Part shown: positions 1 to 9,136 of the stretch, one piece after another
How positions within the stretch are numbered: position 1 is the first letter of the stretch
How the letters are laid out: each line of letters opens with the position of its first letter
Source: Acanthamoeba sp. SK_2022b
Lineage: Eukaryota; Discosea; Longamoebia; Acanthamoebidae
Length of the DNA stretch: 20,345 bases
Direction: 5' to 3'
Assembly: GCA_027943245.1 (NCBI GenBank)
Contig: JANDJZ010000749.1
Coordinates: forward strand, 1-20,345
Translations under genes and position numbers: made by a program
Notes under the pieces: generated by a model
Told to the model about the DNA's origin: nothing
Database searches by the model: none
What the model saw: only the letters and a program-made list of their open reading frames with translations

Positions 1-753
1 CGGTGGCGGCGGCCCGCATCCACACGGGCAGCGAGACGGCCTCGCCCGGGCCCAGCGCCTTGAGCCAGCCCAGCCGCACCACGCTGCCCGGCTCCTCGAC
101 GGGCGGCGCGCCAAAGGGCGGGAAGGCGAAGGCGCCGGGGAGCGCCGCGTGTCGCGGGGACTTGGTCTGCTGCTGCTGCTGTTGCTGCGACGCGTCGTCG
201 GCCTGCGCGGCGCCGTCGCCGATCACGAAGAAGTGGGGATGCGAGATGCCCACGCTGATGCCCTCCAGTCCCATCTGTGCGCGCGCGCGCGTGTGTGTTT
301 GATTTGTTGTCGACGCGCGTGAGCAGAGCGCGCATGGCACGATAGGAATGTGGGAATGTACGTGTCCGATGTTCTTGAGGTGGAGCGTGAGAAGGGCGAC
401 CTCGCCCTGCAGCATGTGCTCCGGGAAGTGTTCGAAGCTCGCCTGCGGCGGGTGCTGACGTCAGCAACCGTGGCCGCCACGCGTATGGGGGGGGGGCGTA
501 TACCTCGATGAGCGGCATGGCCCCGACGACGTGAATGGCGTTGTGGCCGGCCGACGGCGACGGCGCGGTGGAGGAGGAGGAGAGCGAGGAGGTGGAGGCG
601 TGGAGCTGTCCGCCGCCGCCGCCGACGAAGCACTTGTGGAGGTTGATGAAGTTGGACTGGCCCCAGAGCATGCCGCACAGCTTGAACCCGATGCCCTCGA
701 TCACCAGCTGGCCCTCGACGAGCGGCACCACCCAGAACAGCAACTGCACACAC

Positions 754-816
<63 letters not shown>

Positions 817-1069
817 ACACACACACGACCACGCGCACGACAGCGTTTGTGTTACGAGCGTGTGGGGTGGAGGTGAGACTGCGCGCTGCGTGCACCGGTG
901 TCGCTCACCTTCTGCTTTTCCTGGGCCCGCAGCACGTGGTTGAAGGGCTCGACGAGGAACCGGGGCGAATCCTCCTTGCCGTGCGCGTCGCCGTCCACGG
1001 GCACGTGAGTGCACACCAACTGCTCGTGCGGCGCACGACGTGATGGGACGCCACCACAACACACACACA

Positions 1070-1138
<69 letters not shown>

Positions 1139-2217
1139 CCATCAGCTCGAGCGAGCGAATGGCAGCAGTGGGCAAGAGAAGGCGCGCACCTGAACATCCG
1201 TCAGCTGGATGGGCACCTGCAGGGGATTCCGCACCTCGACCTCAATATAGATGTACTCTGTTCGCGCACGCGCGGGGGGGGAGTGAGCCGGCCAACGCCT
1301 TGCGAACCAAGTCGAGCAACAAGGAGGAGGAGGAAGTGAAGGGGAGAGGGAGAGGGGAGAGGGGGGGGGCTGGCGTGCACCTTGGATGACCGAGACTGGC
1401 CGGGAGGCAGGCAGCGAGGAGCGCGGGGCCGACACCTTGGTCAGCAAACGACTCTGCAGCGAGTCCCACTGCTTCTGCTCGCCCCCACTGCGCGCCACGT
1501 TTGCACACGTCAGCATCGCGGGGGGGGGTAGGGGCTACACCACACATGAAGATGAAGAAGATGAAGAGGATGATGAAGAAGATGATGATGACGATGAGAT
1601 AGAAACTTACCTGGACGGGTCGTAGGAGGCCAGGAAGAGGCGGACCGACTGCTGGTCGATCACGGGCACGGGCAGGCACGAGGCCACGAGGTCCGACGAC
1701 GCCGCGCTGGTCTGGGCGATCTGGGCGGCGAGGTGGAGGAACTCGCGGAGCAGGGCGTTCTGCGCGGGAGGCGGCTGGTGGCAGTCGGAGAAGAGCTTCT
1801 GGAAGAAGGCCAGGCACCGCTCGTGGTTGCCCACCAGGAACGAGTAGCGGGCCAGCTTGGTGTGCAGGCTGTCGCTGATGCCGCCCCAGCCCCGGTTCTG
1901 GCCAACCGCGTGTCGACATAACGCGCGCCCACAGCGTCAGGTGTCGACACTAACAACTGGGGGGTGGGGAGGGGGGAGAGAGGGGGCTACCTCGTAGAGG
2001 GAGTAGGCGGTGAGGAGGCAGCGGAGGCCGTGGCGCAGCTGGCCCGCCTCGCAGAACTTGCTGCCGGCGGCCACCAGCTCGAGCCCGAACTGGCGCGTGC
2101 CGGGCGTGGCCTGGTGGAGGAAGTGGAAGGCCGACTGCTCGTGAAGCAGGGCCGCGCACAGGAGGTCCGGAAGGGCCAACGCCGTTCGCTGCAAAGCGCC
2201 CTCGCCCATTAGAGTTG

Positions 2218-2287
<70 letters not shown>

Positions 2288-3831
2288 GCAGAGTGAGGGC
2301 GGCCTGGCGGTGAGAGGTGGTCGAGAACAGCTCGGCCAAGAACACGCTCGCGCGCACGGCGTGCGTCCAGTTCTCGGCGCGGCGGTAGCCGTCCCACGCC
2401 GTCTCCAAATATTGTTCCACCTGCGCCACCCCCCCCCCCAAACTCAGCGTTCCGTTCTTGGCTCGCGACGCGGAGCAGTGGGGGGGGGGGAGTGGGGGAG
2501 AGAGAAAGAGAGAAGTACGTCGCGACGGGGGCCTCGGGGCGCGGGATCGGACATGAACGTGGCCAGGCCCATCATCTCCTGCGCGGCCGCGTAGTACTCG
2601 GGGCCGCATTCCTTCTCCGACTTGAACTCGCCCGCGAGTTGCTGTCGACCGGTCGAGCCACGGCGTCAACAGAGACCACCACCACCACCACCACCACCAC
2701 CACCACCACCACCACCACCACCACCACCACCACCACCACCACCACCACCACCACTGCATACGAGGGAGGCCTTGGAGTACTTTGTAGTTGGCCAGGGCCA
2801 GGTCGTACATGCCGATCATGAACTCGAGGTCGGCCAAAAGCCGGGTAATTTCCTGCCAGCAGACACGAGGAGAGAGACAGCGACGGTCAGCCGAGCAAAG
2901 AGATTGGATGGGGGAGAGAGAGGGGGGAGGAGGTCGCCGGCAAAAGGGGGGAAACGCAGGTACGTGGGCGCGGCCGTCGGCTCGGCTGGACGGGGTGGGC
3001 GCCGGCTTGGCGGCCTTGGCCCGCCCGAACTTGAGGCCCATGAAGGACGACGCCCCGAGCGCCATCGCCGTCACGAAGCCCTTCCTGTTGGCCATGACCT
3101 GCTCGTGCAGGCGCCCGATCACGGACTGCATGTGCTGGGCCACGGTCTTGGCGCTCAAGTTGGCGATCATCTCCTGTATGCTGCGCACGTCCTCGCCGGA
3201 CAGGTACCAGCCAATCCCTGCGCAGCGGAGCGCGTCAGTCCAGTTCACGACACGAGGGCCGTCCGACCACACATACACGCGCGCGCGTGCGTGCGTGTGT
3301 GCGATCAGACGGTGCGTGGCTGTACGCATGGTAACGGTTGGCGAGGCATTGCGCAACGTGGCGTTGACGTTGACGTCGGCTGAACTACCTGCTTGATCCG
3401 GCGGGAGCGAGTTCAGCTTGAGCAACGCGCAGTCCTTTCCAAACGTGGCTCTGATCTCGGTGAGCGCTTGCTCGGCGCTGAGAGAAGCGAAGCGACAGCA
3501 CGCCGGCGTGAGTGCGTGCATACGTGCGCGCGTGCGTGCGTTTTGCTTTGCGAGCGTGGGCCAGCGCACTTGGGCGGGCTGTCGGCGGCGTTGTCGTGTA
3601 GGAGCAGGTGGAACTTGGCGATGTTGGGGTCCATGAAGCCGTCCTTGAAGATGGGCGGCAGGTCGGGCGGCTTGTACAGGTCCAGGAAGCTCTTGGTCAC
3701 GTTCTCCTCTCCCGTCGAACTCACAAACAGGCCTGCGTGGCCACCCCGCTTCGTCGTCAACGGTCTCGTCCACACGCTGACACACACACACACACACACA
3801 CGTGACACGCAGGGCCACAGAGGCGACATGT

Positions 3832-3862
<31 letters not shown>

Positions 3863-4533
3863 TGTACAGGCAACTGGCACGTCAAAGTGCTCGTAGGGAG
3901 CGGGCCCGATGGAGCGCAGGTAGGACCAGCGGTACTGGGTGTACCAAGGCGTGACGTCCTGTCCCTTGCACGCTGCGCAGGGGCACCCCAACCATTAGGC
4001 CACGGCGGCTACGCCAGCTGGCGCATCGAGACGAGGCTGTGGTGCAGGCAAGCGGTGGAGGCGTATGAGGAGAGCAGGAGAGGCATACCGCGTAGGAAGG
4101 AGGCCACGTCGGCAGGGTCCTTCAGGGAGAGCGGCGGCGCGTAGGCGTCGTCTGCAGCCGAAGCCAGCAGGCGCTGTAGTGCATCGCTTTCGCGAGTAGC
4201 GGCGATGGGAGGGGGAGGGGCAGGGGCAGGGGCACCACCACCGTTTTCCTCGGCGCTGCTGCCACGTAGTGTCGATGAAGGAGGAGCAGAAGTGGAAGCG
4301 GGGGGCGAGGGGCGTGCAAAATCTTGAAGATCGGCAAATCGCAACTGGAAATCGCGTACTGCGTAGGTGCGATCGTTGGGGCCGCGCGCCGCGAGGGTGC
4401 GTGTGGTGTTCTGTGATCGCAGGACCTCCACGACGCGTCGCCCATTGCGGCCACACACGGCCTCGGCGCCAGGCGTGGCCACCACCACGCATGTGGGCAC
4501 CAGCACCCCACGCACCAGCTCCCCCATTTCCAT
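1..4533 (-). CDS. TRAPPC8: TRAPP complex subunit 8 (Trs85-like), 3' end cut by window edge
   Basis: Subunit of a TRAPP vesicle-tethering complex (known role: a Rab-GEF-associated scaffold in ER-Golgi traffic and autophagy). Predicted exons, in transcript order: 4533-4089, 3972-3868, 3732-3570, 3477-3389, 3217-2964, 2852-2781, 2641-2519, 2420-2286, 2188-1991, 1897-1611, 1487-1381, 1257-1190, 1019-909, 743-504, 442-362, 274-<1. All are GT-AG and the phase is continuous for about 917 codons. Family landmarks seen: KFHLLLHDN (about residue 220), TFGKDCALLKLNS (about 250), LADLEFMIGMYDLA (about 355), an A-rich helical stretch AAAQEMMGLATFM, FCEAGQLRHGLRC, IEVEVRNPLQVP (about 665), GAMPLIEASFEHFP, and LGPGEAVSLPVWMR at the edge. 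These match human TRAPPC8 in the same order. The start ATG at 4533 opens MEMGELVRGVLVPTCVVVA, which resembles the family N-terminus. A Q-run lies near residue 855. The remaining C-terminus lies outside the window. Several introns are mostly microsatellite. Individual exon edges are less certain than the gene identity. Confidence 0.88.
755..826. repeat. (AC)n microsatellite in TRAPPC8 intron 13
   Basis: About 36 dinucleotide units with two G interruptions near the right end. It lies in the intron between exons 1019-909 and 743-504, close to the acceptor on the coding strand, where it reads as (GT)n. Confidence 0.97.
1058..1136. repeat. interrupted (AC)n microsatellite in TRAPPC8 intron 12
   Basis: Three AC blocks separated by single extra C bases. 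Intron 1020-1189; on the coding strand it is (GT)n. Confidence 0.97.
2219..2285. repeat. (CA)n microsatellite forming TRAPPC8 intron 8 and its donor site
   Basis: About 33 pure units. On the coding strand exon 8 ends in CTGCAG and the intron begins directly with GTGTGTGT, so the 5' splice site is inside the repeat. The whole intron is about 97 nt. Confidence 0.97.
2675..2754. repeat. (ACC)n trinucleotide array in TRAPPC8 intron 6
   Basis: About 26-27 pure units. On the transcript strand this is (GGU)n. It occupies most of the 139-nt intron 2642-2780. Confidence 0.97.
3780..3864. repeat. compound (CA)n, (GA)n, (TG)n repeats in TRAPPC8 intron 2
   Basis: Three short arrays: CA at 3780-3801, GA at about 3832-3851 and TG at about 3853-3864. 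All lie in the intron 3733-3867. The TG part abuts the donor. Confidence 0.9.
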
Positions 4534-4897
4534 TTTCCTTCTGCACTAGCGATTCCTTTTGCACAGAGAGATCAAAGGTGCTCTGTGCTGTGACACTTGT
4601 GCAGTTCGTTGTGAATGAATATAGAGGGATTATTGCGTATCCTCTCTCGTTAATTCTTTTTTGTTTTTCTTGTCCTGTTTCCGTGTGGTTTTGGAGATTA
4701 CGGGGCTGATGATGGCTTGTCTGCCTTACGGCCTGTCGTTAATGGTTGGGATTCTACTTGAGATAATGCGAGAATCAAACTAAGTAGTGTTTGTGATGAT
4801 TTATGAAAGACACTCCGCCAGCGGCAGCAAACACCCATCACTCCATTCTCCATGCCTATGGTAGAACGGTTATGTCATGCGGTAGGATCATGTGCTT
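4534..4897. other. intergenic: TRAPPC8 upstream region and QCR8 3' flank
   Basis: These 364 nt lie between the TRAPPC8 start (transcribed leftward) and the QCR8 stop. The sequence is more AT-rich than the genes. I see no tRNA, no convincing small gene and no clear AATAAA signal on the minus strand. It should hold the TRAPPC8 promoter and the QCR8 3' UTR. Confidence 0.6.
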
Positions 4898-5218
4898 CTA
4901 ATACCAGTGCGAGCGGGCGATCTGGTCGTGCTTCCAGTTACCCCAAGTGTAGATGGCGATGCCGGCGAGGATCGGGGGGGCGACGCGGGGGCCGTTGTAC
5001 TTCCACCTCTTAATCTGCCGGGGGATGAGGCCGGTCCAGAAACCAGGGAACATCTTTTGACGGAAGGGGGAGAGGGTGTAGGTAGTCCAGCGAACCTGCA
5101 CATGAAGAGAAATTTTACGTCAATCAATTGACCGGTGGGGGTTGTGCTGCATCAACACCACTGAGAACGCCTGACTTGAAGACAAGAAAACTCGCGAGTC
5201 CATTTAGATGCATACCAT
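4898..5218 (-). CDS. QCR8: cytochrome b-c1 complex subunit 8-like (QCR8/UQCRQ family)
   Basis: Small single-pass subunit of mitochondrial complex III (ubiquinol:cytochrome c oxidoreductase) in the inner membrane. The main exon is 5095-4898, with stop TAG at 4900-4898. It encodes VRWTTYTLSPF, then RQKMFPGFW, a basic loop, a hydrophobic helix (PPILAGIAIYTWGNW) and a short charged tail. The xYxLSPFxQ motif followed by one membrane helix ending in YTWG is the QCR8 signature. The open frame has no in-frame ATG before an upstream stop, so a first exon is needed. Minus-strand ATG at 5218-5216 is followed at once by GTATGC. Splicing it to the CAG acceptor at 5097-5096 gives Met-Val-Arg-Trp, about 65 residues, close to plant QCR8 length. 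The first exon would then be only the start codon. An alternative short first exon cannot be excluded. The family call is firm; the start is tentative. Confidence 0.75.
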
Positions 5219-5525
5219 TGTGGCTGATGTAGTCGATTACTTCGGCTTTGACACAAACAACGAACCTTTTTGCTTTTCTTTGTCGCGCAGTAACTGCGAG
5301 GAAGAAATTATCTATGAAAAATCATTTTCTTTGTTCACGCTTTGGTCGCCAACAAGGATGGCGCAGAAGCTCACGCCACGACCAGACCACATCACACCAT
5401 CACCATCACCACACCGCACCGCGTCACATCACCGCACAACCCCACAACACAATTAAAAGGAAAGGAGTGGAAAAAAGGAGAAGAAAAGGCAAAAAAAAGA
5501 GAGAGAAGAAGTTGGCGCGCAGATA
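5219..5525. other. intergenic: QCR8 upstream region and LENG8 3' flank
   Basis: About 307 nt between the QCR8 start and the LENG8 stop codon, both on the minus strand. It contains a (CAC/CAT)-rich run near 5390-5425 and a strongly purine-rich + strand tract at about 5456-5512 (a pyrimidine tract on the coding strand). No gene is supported here. ORFs over it encode only low-complexity His/Thr and Lys/Arg stretches. Confidence 0.5.
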
Positions 5526-6636
5526 TCAGGACTCTGGTCGGTCGGGATGCTTGGCGATGAGGGCCGCGTAGAAGGCGCGGGTGTCCACCTCGGTCTTGGC
5601 CTTGGCGTCGTACACCACGCCGTTCTCCCTCAGGAACAGCAGGCCCGTCTTCTTCCTGTTGCCGAACGCGAGCTCCGCGAGCAGCCAGTTCACATCGATC
5701 GTTGGTCGGTACCTGCGCACGAGTTCACCGAGGAGTCAGCAATCGTAGTCGCTCCACGAAGACGTGTTGTTGATGATGTTGTTAGTGATGATGATGATGG
5801 AGTGGACGTACGCTTTACAGATGATCTTGAGGGCCGTGATCCGCATCTTGTCAATAAAAAGGTCAATGATGTAAGCGCCCATGTTGGGCGTTTGTTTATA
5901 CAGTTTAAAGAAGTTGTGGTAGTCCGACGTGGCCAGCGCCGCGCGCACCTGGCGCACGCGCGCGACAGACGGCGGTCAACACTCGCACACCAGCGGCGTC
6001 GACCGCTCCCTTAAAGAGCGAAACTCCGCGCGCGGGAAACGCGTGGATAGGGGGAGAGGGGGGGGGTGGCACTTACCCCAAGGGCGTGCGCGATGGGCCG
6101 AGCCTCTCGTTCCCGTGGGGTGAGCTCGGCCATGAGGAAGGCCACGTCCGCCATGGAGTTGGAGTAGAGGGAGTGGAGGATCCGGTAGCCGGTGAACTCC
6201 TCGACGTTGCCCTGGTCTTCGACTTCGTCGTACAGCTCGATCAAGCGGGACTGGCAGGCGTTGAACTCGTAGACGTCGCCCTGTTTTCCACCGCCACCGC
6301 CACCGCCACCTTAACCACGGCCCCGCGCAAGCACGGGCGAGCGCTTGGGCGTACGTTTTGCAGGGCGAGGCGTGCGTGCTTCTCGTAGACCTTGATCGTG
6401 AACCCGTTCTTGATGTGTTGCACCTGCGCGGGAAACGGTGTGGTCTGAGCGATGGGCTACGAGGAGAAAGGAGGAGGGAGGGAGGGAGGCCTGCGGTACC
6501 GTGAGGTCCTGGCGGATTGCCTTGAGCTGGTTGCAGGTGTAGATGTAGTCTGGCTTCTGCGAGTATTTGTCCAACAGCGCCTTGAGCGCCTTCTTCAAGA
6601 CCTGTTCCGGTCGCACAGTGGACGGGTCGGGCGCCT

Positions 6637-6693
<57 letters not shown>

Positions 6694-7486
6694 GCGATAG
6701 ACGAACAAGAAAGGGGCGTCAATCACCTCCCTGCGTCAAACTCGACACGGCGAGTCGTCGATATCACTCGCTCGCTCACGCACAGAGCTCCCAGGGATCG
6801 TACGGATGTGAGGCGCAGGTACTCCTTCTCAAGAGTCGTGCACGTTCCTCGCACCACCATCCGCTCCCAGTCTTCGTCGCCCTCCCTGCGCGGCCACAGC
6901 CCACCGACACGGGCACGCGTGAGCGGCTTCACAGCAAGGGGTAGGCAGGCCCAACTCACACGCACACGCACACGCACACGCACACGCACACGCACACGCA
7001 CACGCACACGCACACGCACACGCACACGCACACGCACTAGTGCTTTGGTGTATGTGGGGAGCACGTACAGGGCCGCCACGGAGGGCCTCGAATTGCTGCG
7101 TCGCCTACGTGGCGCCTGCGTTTCCACCTCAGCGAAGCGGGCGCTTCGCAGGGCGCGCTTGTCGTTGCCGCCCTCGTTCAGGCTCATCAGCTGCAGCGCT
7201 CTGCACGTGTGGGAGGGGAGGAGGGGGGGGGGGCGAGGGGCGTGGGTCAGGGACATGGCACGTGGCCTCAACGACTCGGCCGACGCGAGGCGAGGCGTCG
7301 TCAGCAACCGGGGCGCGCGTACTTGGGCTTCTTCTGGTTGGCGGCGGGCTCCTGCTTCAGCTTCTTGCGCGACTTCTCGGCAGCGCTCGGGCTCGCGCTC
7401 TCGGCAGGCCTCTTCTGCTGCTGTTGCTGCTCCGCGCCGAGCCTTCACAATCGACGCATCACCAGTTAGAACTGTGTGTTAGTGTT

Positions 7487-7552
<66 letters not shown>

Positions 7553-7921
7553 GTTTACCTGGGCAGTGGCTCGGTGTCCCAGTTTTTGGTCCACATGCTG
7601 CCGTCCTGCATGGTCTCGCTGATGACCTTCTTCAGCACGCTCTCCATCTCGTTTCGCTCCTGGTCGCTCGGGCACGAGGCAAAGGCCCGCTCCACATAGG
7701 CCCGCAGGTTTGGCGGCCAGCCGCTCGCGCCGCCGCCGCCGCCCGTGCCGTTGCCGCCTGAATGCAGGATTGCCCCCCCCCCAAACCAACGTTGTCAGCA
7801 GCGTTGGCACCTACGGGAGGACCGCGGGGGCATCGGTACCGCCGGCTTTCTTGGCCTGCTGTTGGCCGGCGTCGGTCGCTTTTGGTTGGACCTTGCCCTG
7901 CGCAAGGACTCTGTCGTTCGC

Positions 7922-7987
<66 letters not shown>

Positions 7988-8389
7988 AGCGCGTGCGCAG
8001 AGAATCGAATCGAGAGGGGGCGCGCGTACTTGGCGTAGGAGGGGTTGCTGGGTCGCAGCTGGAACGAGACCTTGGGCTGGCCGGCGCTCAAGTAGGCCGG
8101 CGCTGACGAGCGAGAGCAGAACCACCACATTGTCACAATACGACGACGCACAACGCGTGACGAACGGAAAAAGGGCAGGCGCGTGGCCACGCGTACCGGA
8201 GGGCTGGACGTAGGTCGTCGTGGTGGGTTGGGTCGGGTCGTACATCTCCACAGCCTTGGCGGGCGTCGCCGCCGCCGCCGTGGCCGGTTGGGCGGCTGCG
8301 CCGGCGCTCTGCTGCGTCGCGGGGTAGCCGTATCTGGAAAACGCGATCCCCTCTCGGAGTGAGAAACCCGAGCGACGGCGAGCTGAGGG

Positions 8390-8433
<44 letters not shown>

Positions 8434-8969
8434 CTGTGCGCACGCACCCCGCCATGCCGTACTGCTGGTAGTAGGCAGCCCACGCGGCCGCGTGCTGGTC
8501 GTAGCCCGGCTGTCCCGCCGCAGAGGTGGGCGTGGTGGCAGTGGCCGTGGCCGTGGAGGCGGCGGCCGCCTGTGCTGGTTGGCCCTGCGCGGCAGCCTGT
8601 GGTTGTTGCCTGGCGCAAAGGAGGGAACGCGTGGAGATGATGACAAGGAGATGAGCAACGCGCTCGTGCACGCCACTACAAATCGATAGAAAGATCTGGA
8701 CATCGCAGAAAAGAGAAAGAAAATGCAAGGGGGGACTGCGTCAAGATACCAGGCCGCGTAGTAGGCCGCCCAGGCGGCGCTATCCCATGTCTGTTGCTGA
8801 TTTCCATAGTTTGCAGCCGTGTTTCCGTAGTAGGACGCTGCTGTCTGGTACTGCGCCTGCCCTCTGAAAAAAGAGTAGATAGAAATGGAGAAAATGGAGT
8901 CTACGTAAATGGCAAAGAATTGGTCTCGTACACCACCTACTCAACACCCACTTACCCTTGCTGCTGCAT
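5526..8969 (-). CDS. LENG8: LENG8/Thp3-like SAC3-family (SAC3/GANP/PCI) protein
   Basis: Predicted nuclear mRNA-processing/export factor. Family knowledge: yeast Thp3 pairs with Csn12, and the SAC3/PCI module binds partner proteins and RNA. Exons in transcript order: 8969-8956, 8863-8750, 8609-8448, 8333-8197, 8102-8030, 7897-7815, 7757-7559, 7442-7323, 7200-7128, 6881-6804, 6634-6500, 6423-6355, 6280-6077, 5948-5812, 5712-5526. Together they give about 594 residues. Residues 1-140 are Q/Y/A/T-rich and prion-like, with repeats such as WAAYY. Near residue 200 comes GWPPNLRAYVERAFASC; then EDGS-like MQDGSMWTKNWDTEPLPR and a basic KKLKQ linker. The conserved core runs from about 330: VRGTCTTLEKEYLRLTS, APDPSTVRPEQVLKKAL, NQLKAIRQDLTVQHIKNG, VEEFTGYRILHSLYSN, NFFKLYKQTPNMGAY and KAYRPTIDVNWLLAELAF. 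This matches LENG8 in order and spacing. The first exon is only 14 nt. The frame of exon 6 (7897-7815) is the weakest part of the model. The 5' end faces SLX1 across 167 bp. Confidence 0.86.
6637..6692. repeat. (CAA)n array in LENG8 intron 10
   Basis: About 18 units, on the coding strand (TTG)n. The acceptor TTGTTGTAG of the following exon (right edge 6634) grows directly out of the repeat. Confidence 0.97.
6957..7037. repeat. (CACACG)n hexamer array in LENG8 intron 9
   Basis: About 13 perfect hexamer copies. On the coding strand each unit contains GTGCGT, a sequence that also serves as a donor elsewhere in this window. Intron 6882-7127. Confidence 0.97.
7488..7548. repeat. (GT)n microsatellite in LENG8 intron 7
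   Basis: About 30 units in the intron 7443-7558. Unlike most arrays in this gene set, the coding strand here reads (CA)n. Confidence 0.97.
7921..7984. repeat. (CA)n microsatellite in LENG8 intron 5
   Basis: About 30 units with one CG near the start, in the intron 7898-8029. Confidence 0.97.
8387..8432. repeat. (GGGACA)n hexamer array in LENG8 intron 3
   Basis: About seven tandem GGGACA copies on the + strand (the template strand of LENG8), preceded by two further GGG runs. Intron 8334-8447. Confidence 0.95.
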
Positions 8970-9136
8970 CTTACCACGGCAGATAAGTGGGCTGTCCTAA
9001 AACTAACCCTCAATTGGTGTGGCTCGATCTTTGTCCGGAACCTTTCGTCCTGCCAGGAAAATGCAAAAAAAAAGCGAAGGAAAAACATCAATTATTAAGA
9101 AATATGAAATAAAAAACCCACAAAGGGGCTGGCGAG
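8970..9136. promoter_or_regulatory. divergent promoter region LENG8 / SLX1
   Basis: These 167 nt separate the LENG8 start codon (minus, 8969) from the SLX1 start codon (plus, 9137). The right half is AT-rich, with A-runs near 9066 and 9107, in an otherwise GC-rich locus. The spacing leaves no room for two independent long promoters. No specific factor site or TATA box is claimed. Confidence 0.55.

Noticed and set aside
755..1136. CRISPR-like array or satellite in the repeat-rich left part
   Set aside because: The repeats are simple dinucleotides without unique spacers, inside spliced introns of a eukaryotic gene.
1950..3818. 622-residue minus-strand open frame and similar long frames (e.g. 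223-1197, 15888-17174) rich in Cys-Val, Thr-His or poly-Trp
   Set aside because: (CA)n, (GT)n and (ACC)n have no stop codon in any frame, so frames run through introns. The conserved TRAPPC8 and ZNFX1 peptides lie in exons that switch frames at splice sites.
4534..4897. Possible tRNA or small RNA gene in the TRAPPC8-QCR8 gap
   Set aside because: No A-box/B-box pair, cloverleaf or other recognisable RNA structure could be found by eye.
6567..6944. Plus-strand frame with a poly-Asn/poly-Gln run
   Set aside because: It is the (CAA)n array in LENG8 intron 10 read antisense. Flanking sequence on the minus strand encodes conserved LENG8 exons.
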